Shown: positions 33,626-43,131, counted from the first letter of the stretch. The stretch: 64,000 nucleotides of DNA from Clostridium sp. 1001271st1 H5 (GCF_005845215.1 NZ_SPHO01000006.1:124001-188000); one strand, 5' to 3'. Notes: generated by a model from the letters alone, not told the origin. A program made the numbers and translations.

Positions 33626-35251
33626 ATGTTAAGACAGACCACCCAGCAACTCATTACCGCCCTTTACCCAAGACTGTCCCATGAGGACGAGCTGCAAGGC
33701 GAGAGCAATTCCATTTCCAACCAAAAGAGGATTTTGGAAACCTATGCCAAACAGAATGGATTTTCTAATCTGCGCTGGTACACCGACGACGGTTATTCCG
33801 GTGCGAACTTTCAAAGACCCGGATTTCAAGCCATGCTTGCAGACATTGAAGCAGGGAAAGTCGGGACAGTTATCGTCAAGGATATGTCGAGGTTAGGGCG
33901 AAACTACTTACAGGTGGGAATGTACACAGAAATGATTTTCCCACAGAAAGGTGTCCGCTTCATCGCTATCAATGACGGAGTGGACAGCGCACAGGGGGAA
34001 AATGATTTTGCCCCGCTGCGGAACATTTTTAACGAATGGCTGGTGAGAGATACGAGCAAGAAAATCAAGGCAGTAAAACGCTCTAAGGGCATGAGCGGAA
34101 AGCCCATCACAAGCAAGCCCGTCTATGGCTACCTCATGGACGAGGACGAAAACTTTATCATTGACGAGGAAGCCGCCCCGGTGGTACGGCAGATTTACAG
34201 CCTTTGCCTTGCCGGGAACGGTCCGACCAAGATAGCCCGTATGCTGACCGAGCAGCAAATCCCCACGCCGGGGACGCTGGAATACCGCAGGACGGGCAGC
34301 ACCCGCCGCTACCACCCCGGCTATGAGTGCAAGTGGGCGACCAATACCGTGGTTCATCTGCTGGAAAACCGGGAATATACGGGCTGTCTGGTAAACTTTA
34401 AGACCGAGAAGCCGTCCTACAAGCTGAAACACAGCATAGAAAATCCCCCGGAAAAGCAGGCGGTTTTTGAGAACCACCATGAGCCTATCATTGACCGGGA
34501 AACGTGGGAACGGGTGCAGGAGTTACGCAAGCAGCGCAAACGCCCCAACCGTTATGACGAAGTGGGCTTGTTCTCCGGCATACTCTTTTGTGCCGACTGC
34601 GGCAGCGTCATGTACCAGCAGCGATACCAGACGGACAAGCGCAAGCAGGACTGTTATATCTGCGGAAGCTACAAGAAACGCACCGCCGACTGCACAGCGC
34701 ACTTTATCCGCACTGACCTCTTGACCGCTGGCGTACTCTCCAATCTGCGGAAAGTTACCAGCTATGCGGCAAAGCATGAAGCCCGGTTTATGAAGCTTTT
34801 AATCGAGCAGAATGAGGACGGGGACAGACGCAGGAACGCCGCCAAGAAAAAGGAGCTGGAAGCCGCCGAGAAACGCATAGCCGAGTTATCTGCTATCTTC
34901 AAGCGGCTGTATGAGGACAGCGTAACCGGGCGCATATCGGACGAGCGTTTCACAGAGCTGTCGGCAGACTATGAAGCCGAGCAGAAAGAACTGAAAGAAC
35001 GTGCCGCCAGACTGCGGGAAGAACTTTCCAAAGCGCAGGAAGCCACCGCAAACGCTGAAAAGTTTATGAATGTGGTACGCAGGCACACTACCATTGAAGA
35101 ACTTACCCCTACTCTGCTGCGGGAGTTTGTGGAGAAAATCGTTGTCCATGAAAGCGTTGCCCTTGACGGGAAACGCCGGGGCAAGTTACGCAGACAGGAA
35201 ATCGAAATCTATTATTCTTTTGTCGGCAAGGTAGAACTGCCCGACACCTAA
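33626..35251 (+). CDS. TnpX-like large serine recombinase
   Basis: 541 residues. The resolvase catalytic domain (about 10-155) holds the nucleophile Ser in YPRLSHEDE and the conserved Arg residues in VKDMSRLGRNYL. A recombinase domain (about 175-290), a zinc-ribbon CADC...CYICGSY...C and a long coiled coil follow. It excises and inserts the transposon by synaptic strand exchange without a conventional duplication. GGAGG lies ahead of the ATG. It is the last gene of the element, with a hairpin terminator directly behind. Confidence 0.93.
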   Translation: MLRQTTQQLITALYPRLSHEDELQGESNSISNQKRILETYAKQNGFSNLRWYTDDGYSGANFQRPGFQAMLADIEAGKVGTVIVKDMSRLGRNYLQVGMYTEMIFPQKGVRFIAINDGVDSAQGENDFAPLRNIFNEWLVRDTSKKIKAVKRSKGMSGKPITSKPVYGYLMDEDENFIIDEEAAPVVRQIYSLCLAGNGPTKIARMLTEQQIPTPGTLEYRRTGSTRRYHPGYECKWATNTVVHLLENREYTGCLVNFKTEKPSYKLKHSIENPPEKQAVFENHHEPIIDRETWERVQELRKQRKRPNRYDEVGLFSGILFCADCGSVMYQQRYQTDKRKQDCYICGSYKKRTADCTAHFIRTDLLTAGVLSNLRKVTSYAAKHEARFMKLLIEQNEDGDRRRNAAKKKELEAAEKRIAELSAIFKRLYEDSVTGRISDERFTELSADYEAEQKELKERAARLREELSKAQEATANAEKFMNVVRRHTTIEELTPTLLREFVEKIVVHESVALDGKRRGKLRRQEIEIYYSFVGKVELPDT

Positions 35252-35259
35252 CCGCCCGA

Positions 35260-35310
35260 CCTATCCGACATACCTCATGTGCCGGATAGGAACGGCAAAA
35301 TTTTTTACAC
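35260..35310 (+). terminator. Terminator after tnpX
   Basis: CCTATCCG pairs with CGGATAGG, with inner ACAT/ATGT, followed downstream by TTTTTT. Confidence 0.65.
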
Positions 35311-35368
35311 TTCTATTACTTCTTTATCACACATAAGCAAAATCGTAAGACATATATTCATATATACG

Positions 35369-35418
35369 CAAAAACACAGCCTTTCCCGGCCATGCCGCCT
35401 GGAAGCGCTGTGTTTTTT
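35369..35418. terminator. Chromosomal terminator on the right flank
   Basis: AAAACACAGC and GCTGTGTTTT bracket a GC-rich loop, with T-runs on both strands. It marks host DNA beyond the transposon end and probably stops the regulator gene at 35521. Confidence 0.65.
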
Positions 35419-35441
35419 GTTCTATTTCCGCATTGTTTCAT

Positions 35442-35505
35442 GGTTCCTGCTGATGGTTCCTGCTGATGGTCCCTGCTGATGCTCCCTGCTGATGGTTCCT
35501 GCGAT
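35442..35505. repeat. Five 13-base tandem repeats
   Basis: Unit GGTTCCTGCTGAT, repeated five times in direct succession with one to two base changes; the last unit lacks one base. It lies 16 bases after the stop of the regulator gene. The unit length is not a multiple of three, so it is not a protein repeat. Confidence 0.9.
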
Positions 35506-35520
35506 GACTTTCCCCTATTG

Positions 35521-36882
35521 TTAATGTTCACTCTGCTGTCCCTGCTCTTCTTCCGGAACCTCCGGCCGTCCTGTTCTTATATACACGCTCTCCGGCCGCC
35601 CCTTGGTGGTGGTCCTTGTCTTATATGCAATCCTCAGATATCCCTCCTGCTCCAGTACGGCCAGAAAACGGTTGGCGCTGCGTTTGGTGATGCCCAGTCT
35701 GAGGGCAAGGGTCCTGGCCGTGATTTCCTGTTTGTCAGAGGCGCTGATGGCTGTGAATATTTTCTTTACCGTCAGGGGTGAAAGCCTGGACTGTACATCC
35801 AGTACCTGGCTGTTGTCCACATTTATGAGAAGCTGGCCCGCCTCCCCCATGGGACCGATGATTTGCTCCCGCTCATTAATCAGATAGGCCGGGGACTGCT
35901 TCAGTTCCGCCTCATGGCAGGCGTCAAGGGCATTTAACCGCGCCTGGGAAAGGCTGTTTCCAAGGCCGTAGCCTATGCTGAAACGGGCTGACAGCTTCTT
36001 CTCCCTCAGAAAGGCGTTCAGCCGGTCCTCCCTAAAATCTCCAGTCCATCCGGCCACATGTTTCTTGGTGGACACGATTTCCAGCCCGTAATGGCGGCGG
36101 TGCACCGAACAGTCAATCATGGACGCGCCTATGAATTCAATCACAAGATTTTCAAGCCGCATGTAATCGTAATCCAGTCCCTGGAACATCTCGTCTGCGG
36201 AACCATGCTCCGACAGCTTCACAATGATGACGCCCGGTATCTGCTCCTCCAGTTTCCTGCGCTCTATCTCATTGAGCAGCTTATCGCACACTTCCCCCAC
36301 ATACCGCTTGCCGGGGAAGGGAAAATAGACCTTCACACCAGCCTCCACAAGAGCCGGCATAATACTGGAAAACCGGGTGACGGATAAATCAATTTTTCCT
36401 TCCTCCCAGAGGCTTACATGCTTTTTGTACTCCTCCTGCTCAATCTGAAGCATCCGCTCCATGTCAAACTCGTCCTCTGAAAGCTCCCGGATATCAGGCA
36501 TGGGGCTGCGCCCCTCCACGAAATCCTTAAGACCCACGCCGAAGACTTCCACAATGTCGGCGTATACCCTTGTAAAATCCAGATTCCTGTTCTCATTTAA
36601 CAGCTTCAGGAACAAACGGTACAGGGCAGCCTCATCCGTATTGAAGAAACAGATGGGACGGTTCTCTTCTTTATAGTAAAGATGTATCATGTGGGCCGGA
36701 AAACTGCCGGATGTAAGAATGCCGTCATACTCATCGGTTATCTTTTCATGAATCTGCTGTATATCTGCAAATGTCCTGTACGTAAATATGCTGTAATCAA
36801 AGTCCAAATCCGCAAGCATGGACTGGAGAAATTCCTTTATATACTCTGTTGCGATAACTGCAATCTTCCTCTTCAATTTCAT
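35521..36882 (-). CDS. Unassigned multi-domain regulator with C-terminal HTH
   Basis: About 453 residues, no membrane segment. The N-terminal 130 residues look like a Rossmann-type sensor (KIAVIATEYIKEFLQSML, YDGILTSGSFPAHMI). A middle part has FSIGYGLGNSLSQARLNALDA near residue 318, reminiscent of GGDEF- or GTP-cyclohydrolase-like folds in some clostridial regulators. The C-terminus has a winged helix (ITARTLALRLGITKRSANRF). Start uncertain: GGGAGG is one base before the ATG at 36882, and a TTG two codons on has better spacing. It is divergent from the amidohydrolase-MFS pair, which it probably controls. Confidence 0.7.
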   Translation of the reverse strand: MKLKRKIAVIATEYIKEFLQSMLADLDFDYSIFTYRTFADIQQIHEKITDEYDGILTSGSFPAHMIHLYYKEENRPICFFNTDEAALYRLFLKLLNENRNLDFTRVYADIVEVFGVGLKDFVEGRSPMPDIRELSEDEFDMERMLQIEQEEYKKHVSLWEEGKIDLSVTRFSSIMPALVEAGVKVYFPFPGKRYVGEVCDKLLNEIERRKLEEQIPGVIIVKLSEHGSADEMFQGLDYDYMRLENLVIEFIGASMIDCSVHRRHYGLEIVSTKKHVAGWTGDFREDRLNAFLREKKLSARFSIGYGLGNSLSQARLNALDACHEAELKQSPAYLINEREQIIGPMGEAGQLLINVDNSQVLDVQSRLSPLTVKKIFTAISASDKQEITARTLALRLGITKRSANRFLAVLEQEGYLRIAYKTRTTTKGRPESVYIRTGRPEVPEEEQGQQSEH

Positions 36883-36998
36883 TCCTCCCAAAACCGCTCT
36901 GTCCCTTAATCTTAACATAGCAACGTAAAATCCGCACCCTCCAAATAAAAAAAACCTTATTTCTTTGTTAATTCTGTATATAAATCTTTTTTAGTCCC

Positions 36999-37026
36999 TT
37001 GACAACCATAGTATATTTGCTATAAT
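36999..37026 (+). promoter_or_regulatory. Consensus promoter of the amidohydrolase-MFS operon
   Basis: TTGACA, 16-base spacer, TATAAT, 50 bases before the amidohydrolase ATG. Confidence 0.85.
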
Positions 37027-37075
37027 AAAGACATGTCTCTATATAGTCTTTTTATATTTTAAGGAGGGTACCATA

Positions 37076-38248
37076 ATGAATGAATTCTTACAGCGAGCAA
37101 TGGAACTTGAATCCCAGATGCAGAAGGACCGCCATTATCTGCACCAGCACGCCGAAGCAGGCGAACACCTGCCCGGCACAACGGCATATGTCATGGAACG
37201 CCTTGCCTCTATAGGGCTTTCCCCCCAGGAAATCTGCGACTCAGGCATCACTGCCCTGATTGAAGGCGGACACCCTGGTAAGACCATTCTTCTCAGGGCT
37301 GACATGGATGCCCTCCCTATGAATGAGACAAACAGCCTTCCCTTTAAGACGGTCACGGGTGCAGCCCATAACTGCGGCCACGACATACATACCTCCATGC
37401 TGCTTGCGGCTGCCCGGATTCTGTACGAGCGCAGGGATGAACTCCGGGGGAACGTGAAACTGATGTTCCAGCCCGCGGAAGAGGTTTTCTCAGGCTCTGA
37501 AAACATGATTAAAGCAGGGCTCCTGTCCAATCCAACAGTGGATGCCGCCATGGGTATACATGTGATGTTAGACACCCCGGTTCCCTCCCTCAACTATGGC
37601 ACCGGCTTCATGACATCCTCCTGCGACGGTTTTAAAATCACGGTAAAGGGCGTGGGCTGCCATGGCGCCATGCCTCATCTGGGCATTGACCCCATCAATG
37701 TGGGCTTCCATATTTACAGCGCCTTCCAGAATCTCATAGCCAGAGAATGCGACCCGGGCGAGAAGGCAAGCCTTACCCTGGGCGCCTTCAATGCAGGCTC
37801 CACCTCCAACATCATTCCTGACAGCGCCGTGCTCATGGGCACCCTGCGCACCTATAATAAGGAGCTGCGGGCCAGACTGGTAAAAAGAATGCATGAGATT
37901 ACCGAATACACGGGCAGGGTCTTCGGAGTCACTGTTTTATATGAATCCCTCTCCGAGGTTCCCTCCACCTATTCCGACCCGGACCTTACCAGGGAGCTGG
38001 CAGGCTACGCCTCAGAGATAACGCCTGATTTCATCCAACGCACGGATTACTCCGTCACGCCCTCCGACGACTTTGCCCGTGTGGCTGAGAAGGTTCCCTC
38101 TGTCTACTTCATGATAGGATGCAAGGTGGAAGGATGTACGGTCCAGCACCACAATCCAGGGGTATTATTCGATGAAACCGTCATGCCCTACGGGGCCGCC
38201 GTACATGCAGCCTGTGCATATAACTGGCTGAACAGGAGGAACGCATAA
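37076..38248 (+). CDS. M20D-family amidohydrolase
   Basis: 390 residues, the standard length of IAA-amino acid hydrolase/hippuricase-like enzymes. Metal ligands are visible in NCGHDIHT near residue 103, the catalytic Glu pair in QPAEEVFSG near 138, His in GIHVM and late His in QHHNPG. The N-terminal block reads LHQHAEAGEHLPGT, a known variant of HxHPExG. It hydrolyses an N-acyl amino acid or amide in the cytosol. The MFS gene begins at its stop codon, so the pair probably imports and cleaves one compound. Confidence 0.9.
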   Translation: MNEFLQRAMELESQMQKDRHYLHQHAEAGEHLPGTTAYVMERLASIGLSPQEICDSGITALIEGGHPGKTILLRADMDALPMNETNSLPFKTVTGAAHNCGHDIHTSMLLAAARILYERRDELRGNVKLMFQPAEEVFSGSENMIKAGLLSNPTVDAAMGIHVMLDTPVPSLNYGTGFMTSSCDGFKITVKGVGCHGAMPHLGIDPINVGFHIYSAFQNLIARECDPGEKASLTLGAFNAGSTSNIIPDSAVLMGTLRTYNKELRARLVKRMHEITEYTGRVFGVTVLYESLSEVPSTYSDPDLTRELAGYASEITPDFIQRTDYSVTPSDDFARVAEKVPSVYFMIGCKVEGCTVQHHNPGVLFDETVMPYGAAVHAACAYNWLNRRNA

Positions 38249-39534
38249 TGGAGCACAAAAAAATATATTATGGCTGGTTTGTTGTCTTTGGATGTCTCAT
38301 GATTACATGTACCATGGTGCCCCCCATCATGGCGCTCAGCAATAAATTCCTGATTCAGGTCACCGGTGAGCTGCAGATTTCCAGAAGCGCCTTTACCCTG
38401 GCCAACACCATTCTCCAGGGCCTGGGAATCTTCCTGTCCCCCATGGTGTCCGCCAGGCTTGCAAGGGGCAACATGAAGCGTATCCAGACCGTCAGCATCA
38501 TTGGCTTTGTCCTTTCATACGCCTCCTTCTCCCTTGCCACCAACGTGATTCATCTTTACATATCCTCCTTTTTCACCGGCATTTTCTTCCTAAATGCCTC
38601 CCTGATTCCCGTAAGCATGATGATTACCAACTGGTTCATCAAAAAGAGGGGACTTGCCATGAGCATTGCCATGGCCGGAATCGGAGTGGGCGGCACCATC
38701 TTCAGCCCTGTCATCACATGGCTGCTGGGAGCCTACGGCTGGAGGAGCACCTACCGCATTATGGCAGTCATCATCCTGGTGCTGGCCCTTCCCGCTGCCC
38801 TGTTCATTCTCAGGAAACGCCCGGAGGACATGGGACTCCTGCCTTACGGCAGCGAGGATGTATCCCAACAGGAGGCTGCGCCCAAAAGCAGCCCCAAAAA
38901 GGCAGATATTATATTTCCCCTCAGTGTAAAGGAATCCAGGACAAAAGTGTTCTTCATCCTTTTTATCTTCGGCATGCTGTGCAACGGCCTGATTAATACC
39001 GGTTCCCTGGGCCACTTTCCCCCGGCCATCGAGGAACTTCAGGGTCCCCAGGTACAGGCTTTAATCATCTCCATGTACTCCATGATTGGCATATTCGGCA
39101 AACTGGTGCTGGGATGGCTCAATGACAGGTTCGGCGTTGTGGCCAGCACTGCCTTTGGATGCATCACCTTTGCCCTGTCCTTCATCTTCATCCTCTTTGG
39201 ACAGAACATAAACATGCTGTACATCATGGCCCTGCTCTTCGGCCTGGGAGATGCCATCGGCACCGTGACTCCGCCTCTTATTACCTCCGCCATCTTCGGC
39301 GCTGAAAAATACGGCGAGGCATACGGAATCGCCAACAGCTTCTCACAGATTGGCCTTTCCCTGGGCGCGCTTATGGTGGCTGCCATCTATGATACCAGCG
39401 GCTCCTACAATACAGCCTGGATTCTCCTGCTCATCCTGACCCTGGGCGCCTTCGCGGGCTGGGTAGGCGCATACGCAGCCTCCAGAAAGTACTGTGAAAA
39501 GCCTCTGCCGGACAGCAATACGCAGAATGCATAA
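38248..39534 (+). CDS. MFS transporter, oxalate/formate-antiporter-like
   Basis: 428 residues, twelve predicted membrane helices. The opening YYGWFVVFGCLMITC and GLAMSIAMAGIGVGG are typical of the OFA/monocarboxylate branch. It probably carries an organic anion, perhaps the substrate or product of the amidohydrolase with which it overlaps by one base. The central loop near residue 205-225 is Lys/Ser-rich. A strong hairpin follows. Confidence 0.88.
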   Translation: MEHKKIYYGWFVVFGCLMITCTMVPPIMALSNKFLIQVTGELQISRSAFTLANTILQGLGIFLSPMVSARLARGNMKRIQTVSIIGFVLSYASFSLATNVIHLYISSFFTGIFFLNASLIPVSMMITNWFIKKRGLAMSIAMAGIGVGGTIFSPVITWLLGAYGWRSTYRIMAVIILVLALPAALFILRKRPEDMGLLPYGSEDVSQQEAAPKSSPKKADIIFPLSVKESRTKVFFILFIFGMLCNGLINTGSLGHFPPAIEELQGPQVQALIISMYSMIGIFGKLVLGWLNDRFGVVASTAFGCITFALSFIFILFGQNINMLYIMALLFGLGDAIGTVTPPLITSAIFGAEKYGEAYGIANSFSQIGLSLGALMVAAIYDTSGSYNTAWILLLILTLGAFAGWVGAYAASRKYCEKPLPDSNTQNA

Positions 39535-39544
39535 GGCCAGGTAA

Positions 39545-39603
39545 AAAAGGAGTGTCTCCGAAGCACCATCTGTATATCAGAATGGTGCCGGAGCACTCCT
39601 TTT
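39545..39603 (+). terminator. Terminator of the amidohydrolase-MFS operon
   Basis: AAAAGGAGTG pairs with CACTCCTTTT, enclosing further pairing (CTCCG, GCACCAT with ATGGTGC, CGGAG), and ends in TTTT. Confidence 0.85.
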
Positions 39604-39761
39604 AGTGTGTCTGCGTATCGTCTATTAACGACATATTTCCCCTATGTTATTTCAGGACTCCATCAGTCATAGGACGGCTCCCCTTCGCCGCCAATCCGCT
39701 GCCTGCCGGGATTGTACCACAGGATTGCCGCTGTCTGCAATCATTCTTGCTGATAACCCTT

Positions 39762-40202
39762 TTATGATAACAGTCCCTCATATAGTTTCCTGTCCACGTC
39801 CTTAAACACATTAAAAATAATTCGGTCAAAGGCTGTTTGCCGTTGTTCCAGGAATTCTGCCGCTGTATCCACTGCAATCCCTGCCGCCTCATCATTGGGA
39901 AAATGGAATTCCCCGGTAGAGATACAGCAAAAGGCAATGCTCCTTATTCCCCGTTCTGCAGCCGCAGCCATGCAGGAATAGTAGCAGTTCCTCAAATCCT
40001 GTCTCAATTCTTCTGTCAGCCTCATTCCCACAACTGGCCCCACGGTATGAATCACATACTTACAGGGAAGGCAGAATCCCGGCGTCAGAACCGCCCTCCC
40101 AACGGGCTCCTCATAATCCGGTTCCTCCCTGCGCTTTTCGTCCATGTACCGGCGGCAGGCTTCACGCAGCCCCAGACCCGCAGCGGAATGAATCGCATTT
40201 GC
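39762..40202 (-). pseudogene. Zn-type macro-domain gene cut by the conjugative element
   Basis: The C-terminal part of a macro-domain ADP-ribose hydrolase. It begins at ANAIHSAAGLGLREACRRYM, continues with YVIHTVGPVVG and GIRSIAFCCISTGEFHFP, and ends at a normal stop. The N-terminal strands and upstream Cys/His residues are absent. At about position 40202 the sequence passes into the recombinase end of the conjugative element, so the gene was split by insertion. The missing 5' part should lie at the element's other end, outside the window. Confidence 0.8.
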
Positions 40203-41964
40203 TATGCCTATCTAAATCACACATTTCATCCTCACTTTCCCGAAAAAAATCATCATATTCCTCATTAGAGCATCCTTTTATAAAGATATGGCATATTTCT
40301 TCTTTATCATTCGGGGCTACAATGATTCTTTCAATTAAAGTAGTAAGCAGGGAAAGTTTATCTTCGTACTCCATATCGGCAACAAGGCTATTGAAATTAA
40401 GCAGCGTTTTCTTAACTTCACTAAGTCCTTTCATCAAATCCTGCTGTCCTTGATGTGCCTGTTCTAATTTGGCAATAATGCGTTCTGTCTGTACCAACTC
40501 ATCAGACAATGCGGTTATATCATCTTGGATATACTTTTTAATTGTTTCGTCCGCTTCACGCAGATTTCTGACTTGCGTAGCAATAGTGGACTGTATTTTC
40601 TCTTTCCTTTTTTTTGCTTCAGCTAAGTCACGCTCATTGCTGTCATTTTTGATTAAGGACTGCATTTTGCTGTCTAAAATCTTTGTGTAGTATTCGCTGT
40701 CCTGTTCCGCAATCTTTCCTAACTGCTCCATTACAAAATCATCAAGACGATTTCCGTCAATGGACTTAAAGTTGCATTTCTCTTTCCCTCGCCTTTTCGG
40801 ACAGCCATATTTGAAACGTGGTTTGCCATTTGTCCAACGATTGGATTCTGGCAGGACACGCAATCTGCCGCCGCAAATCGGACAGTAGACAAGTCCGCCA
40901 AGCAGAGCATTGGTCGCTCTGTGAGGTCTGTTGTATTTATCGGCAATCGCTTCAAGAAGCTCCTGCGTTTCAATCCATTCAACACTCGGAATAAAGCCCT
41001 CATGCTTACCGACAGAAATAATCCACTCGGCAATCGGCTTGTCCGCACAAACCTGAACAAATTTCGGTTCAATAAATGTGCTTTCTTCATCTTCCAATCT
41101 TTCTTGGTCAGTCTTATTATACGCCATAATTCCATGAATGGCATCAAAATCTTTTTCATCAGAGCAGATATTCCCGTTCTTCTGATAGAAATAATCAAAA
41201 GATATTTCGTCTGCTGTGCAATAAATAGGATTTGACAGAATATCTTTGATACTCAAAGACGTATGCTCTTTTCCAAATTTGGTCTTGTAGTCCTCACCGA
41301 TGATAGTAGCAGTCTTATTGATAGAACGACATTGACGGAAAGTTTTAAAAATCTGCTGTACCATTTTCTTTTCATCGGGTATAGGCTCTAAATGAGTAAT
41401 GGAAGTTTTATTTTTTCCACTACCGATAGTGTTCCGTATCGCCTTAAAGCCTGTGGGCGTACAGCCACCCATCCATCTGCCATCCTTTGCAAGTTCGATT
41501 AAGTTATCCGCTATTCGTTCTGCAATAATATCCCTTTCAAATTCAGCTATGATTGCCAAAAAAGAAATCATTATCTTTGAAGTGCTGATTAGTGTATTGA
41601 TATTGTTGGAACAGACCAACAACGCCACATCATGCTTATTAAAGAAATCAATTAACCGAAGCAGGTCAGATGTTTTCCTGCTGATACGGTCTAATTTATA
41701 GCACACAACCGCACGGATTTTCCCTGCTTCAATATCGTGAAGCATTCTTTGAAAATCGGGTCTGTCTGCATAATATCCGCTCAAGCCTTTATCTTCATAT
41801 TCTAAAAAGCAGTAGTCCTCTGGTAAATTTAACTGGCTTCTTGCAAAGTCAGCACTCTGCTTCATCTGGATGCCTGTGCTGTCGCCCATATGCGTTAGCT
41901 TTGACTTTCTTGTATAAATAGCAACATCTCTAAGGTCAATCCCAACTCTTGGTTTTCTTCGCAT
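40162..41964 (-). CDS. Large serine recombinase (integrase) of the conjugative element
   Basis: About 600 residues. The resolvase domain has the nucleophile in YTRKSKLTHMGDSTG, and CYKLDRISRKTSDLL and EFERDIIAERI. A recombinase domain, zinc-ribbon CPICGGRL...C and long coiled coil follow. GGAGGT precedes the ATG at 41964; an upstream ATG overlaps it. The reading frame crosses the element boundary, so about the last 14 residues (from CDSFRCGSGAA) are encoded by the host macro-domain gene in another frame. The C-terminus thus depends on the insertion site. Confidence 0.93.
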   Translation of the reverse strand: MRRKPRVGIDLRDVAIYTRKSKLTHMGDSTGIQMKQSADFARSQLNLPEDYCFLEYEDKGLSGYYADRPDFQRMLHDIEAGKIRAVVCYKLDRISRKTSDLLRLIDFFNKHDVALLVCSNNINTLISTSKIMISFLAIIAEFERDIIAERIADNLIELAKDGRWMGGCTPTGFKAIRNTIGSGKNKTSITHLEPIPDEKKMVQQIFKTFRQCRSINKTATIIGEDYKTKFGKEHTSLSIKDILSNPIYCTADEISFDYFYQKNGNICSDEKDFDAIHGIMAYNKTDQERLEDEESTFIEPKFVQVCADKPIAEWIISVGKHEGFIPSVEWIETQELLEAIADKYNRPHRATNALLGGLVYCPICGGRLRVLPESNRWTNGKPRFKYGCPKRRGKEKCNFKSIDGNRLDDFVMEQLGKIAEQDSEYYTKILDSKMQSLIKNDSNERDLAEAKKRKEKIQSTIATQVRNLREADETIKKYIQDDITALSDELVQTERIIAKLEQAHQGQQDLMKGLSEVKKTLLNFNSLVADMEYEDKLSLLTTLIERIIVAPNDKEEICHIFIKGCSNEEYDDFFRESEDEMCDLDRHSKCDSFRCGSGAA

Positions 41965-42028
41965 ATCTCTTACCTCCATTCTTTTAAAAAATTATAGCGT
42001 AGGAATTGACCTCATACAAATGTGCAAA

Positions 42029-42232
42029 TTACGCACTTACCATTTCCTTATACAATTCATGCCGCAGACATTTAATCTCTGCGGCACTGCAATCCCTAAC
42101 ATACCCTATCGCCATAGCTGCCCGTTTTTCCGAAAAGGCTTTCATTGCTGCATGGCTGTCATCATGCATATGCACAATAGCCCTCATTCCTCTGTTCCCC
42201 CGTTTTTTACTTCCTACTTTATTTTCAATCAT
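42029..42232 (-). CDS. Small protein following the PemK-like gene
   Basis: 67 residues, not recognised. Basic start ([19 protein letters not shown]), then a helical segment [21 protein letters not shown] and the C-terminal [10 protein letters not shown]. Its ATG overlaps the stop of the PemK-like gene by eight bases, so the two are co-translated. It might be a partner or antitoxin, though antitoxins of this class are usually encoded upstream. Confidence 0.55.
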   Translation of the reverse strand: MIENKVGSKKRGNRGMRAIVHMHDDSHAAMKAFSEKRAAMAIGYVRDCSAAEIKCLRHELYKEMVSA

Positions 42233-42617
42233 TGGATACCTCCTTTTCAGATTCTGGCTTGGCAATCTTTACTCCTATACTGACAGCCAACGCATCATCA
42301 ACTGACAACATCAAATGCTTGTCAAAAGTACCGATGTATTCTTGCAGGCGTTGTTTATCAAGCGTCCTTATCTGCTCAAGCAATATGATGGAGTCTTTTT
42401 CGAGAAATTCACATCCTTTCGCTATGACATGGGTAGGCAGATTCGCTTTGTTGTGTTCCATACCAGTAATCGCCGCCACGATAACCGTAGTGCTGTATCT
42501 GTTACCTTTATTGTTGGAAATGATGAGTACAGGTCTGTGTTTGCCGCCTTGTTCCGAGCCAACAATGGGATTTAATCTGGCGAAATAAATATCGCCACGT
42601 TTAATATTGTTTTTCAT
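42225..42617 (-). CDS. PemK/MazF-family toxin-like protein
   Basis: 130 residues with the MazF fold: [29 protein letters not shown] and the TVIVAAIT strand with the catalytic Ser/Thr region. Members cut mRNA. No typical MazE-type gene is upstream; a small co-translated gene is downstream. In this element it may stabilise inheritance or have become a regulator. Extra C-terminal residues (KPESEKEV) lie beyond the usual length. Confidence 0.85.
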   Translation of the reverse strand: MKNNIKRGDIYFARLNPIVGSEQGGKHRPVLIISNNKGNRYSTTVIVAAITGMEHNKANLPTHVIAKGCEFLEKDSIILLEQIRTLDKQRLQEYIGTFDKHLMLSVDDALAVSIGVKIAKPESEKEVSND

Positions 42618-43131
42618 TATGTGATTGACCTCCTATCTTGATTTAGGCGGAAACTTCCTGCCTATGTAGCCGCCAGACGCAAAGGAATAATTAAGGTAGG
42701 AAGATTATAAAACAAACTCCGTTTCCATTGACCGCCTTGCATCTGGCTTTATGATAGAAAGCATTTTCTATTTGTCCCCGACACCCCGAAAATGCTGATA
42801 CGTTACAACGCAAGGGAAGTCACCAAACGGTCAGCAGCGAACTGACGCCACGGGAGTTACACCCCAACTGTCGGTCTGACAGAGCCGCCCTCATTGCCTG
42901 CGATGGATTGGTTACCACTCGGACTGTGACTGGACGGGAGTATCATTGTCCTCTTTGTGGGTCTTGGCGAAATCGGGAGCTGTCCGATATTTTCAGTCGG
43001 TATTTTTCGCTTACTGCCTTTCGGCGGGTCATGGCGTACCGCTGCACACGCTTATGCTTATTACAGTCACAAAGAGAATGTATTTGGTGAATGGGTATTC
43101 GGTTGTCAAAGAGCTGTCCCGTTTCCGACAT
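42618..43131. other. Gene-free stretch of the element
   Basis: About 510 bases without a supported gene. It contains short frames with a CPLCGSW motif but no ribosome site and no coherent domain. It may be a long leader or decayed sequence. Confidence 0.5.

Larger units (their letters stand above)
28600..35330 (+). mobile_element. Tn4451/TnpX-type mobilizable transposon (ends approximate)
   Basis: A G/C-rich block with oriT-like repeats, MobC, relaxase, a Cys-rich protein, RepA-like protein, DnaC-like ATPase, TnpW and a large serine recombinase, all on the plus strand. The order matches non-conjugative transposons moved by TnpX and mobilised by a resident conjugation system. No resistance or metabolic cargo is seen. 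The left end lies between the lipoprotein stop at 28589 and oriT; the right end between the tnpX terminator and the hairpin at 35369. Exact ends were not found. Confidence 0.8.

Noticed and set aside
35442..35505. Possible CRISPR array
   Set aside because: The repeats are 13 bases and directly adjacent with no spacers; no cas genes are present.
37100..37200. Loss of the HxHPE motif in the M20 enzyme as a sign of inactivity
   Set aside because: LHQHAEAG is a known variant in this subfamily and all other metal and catalytic residues are present.
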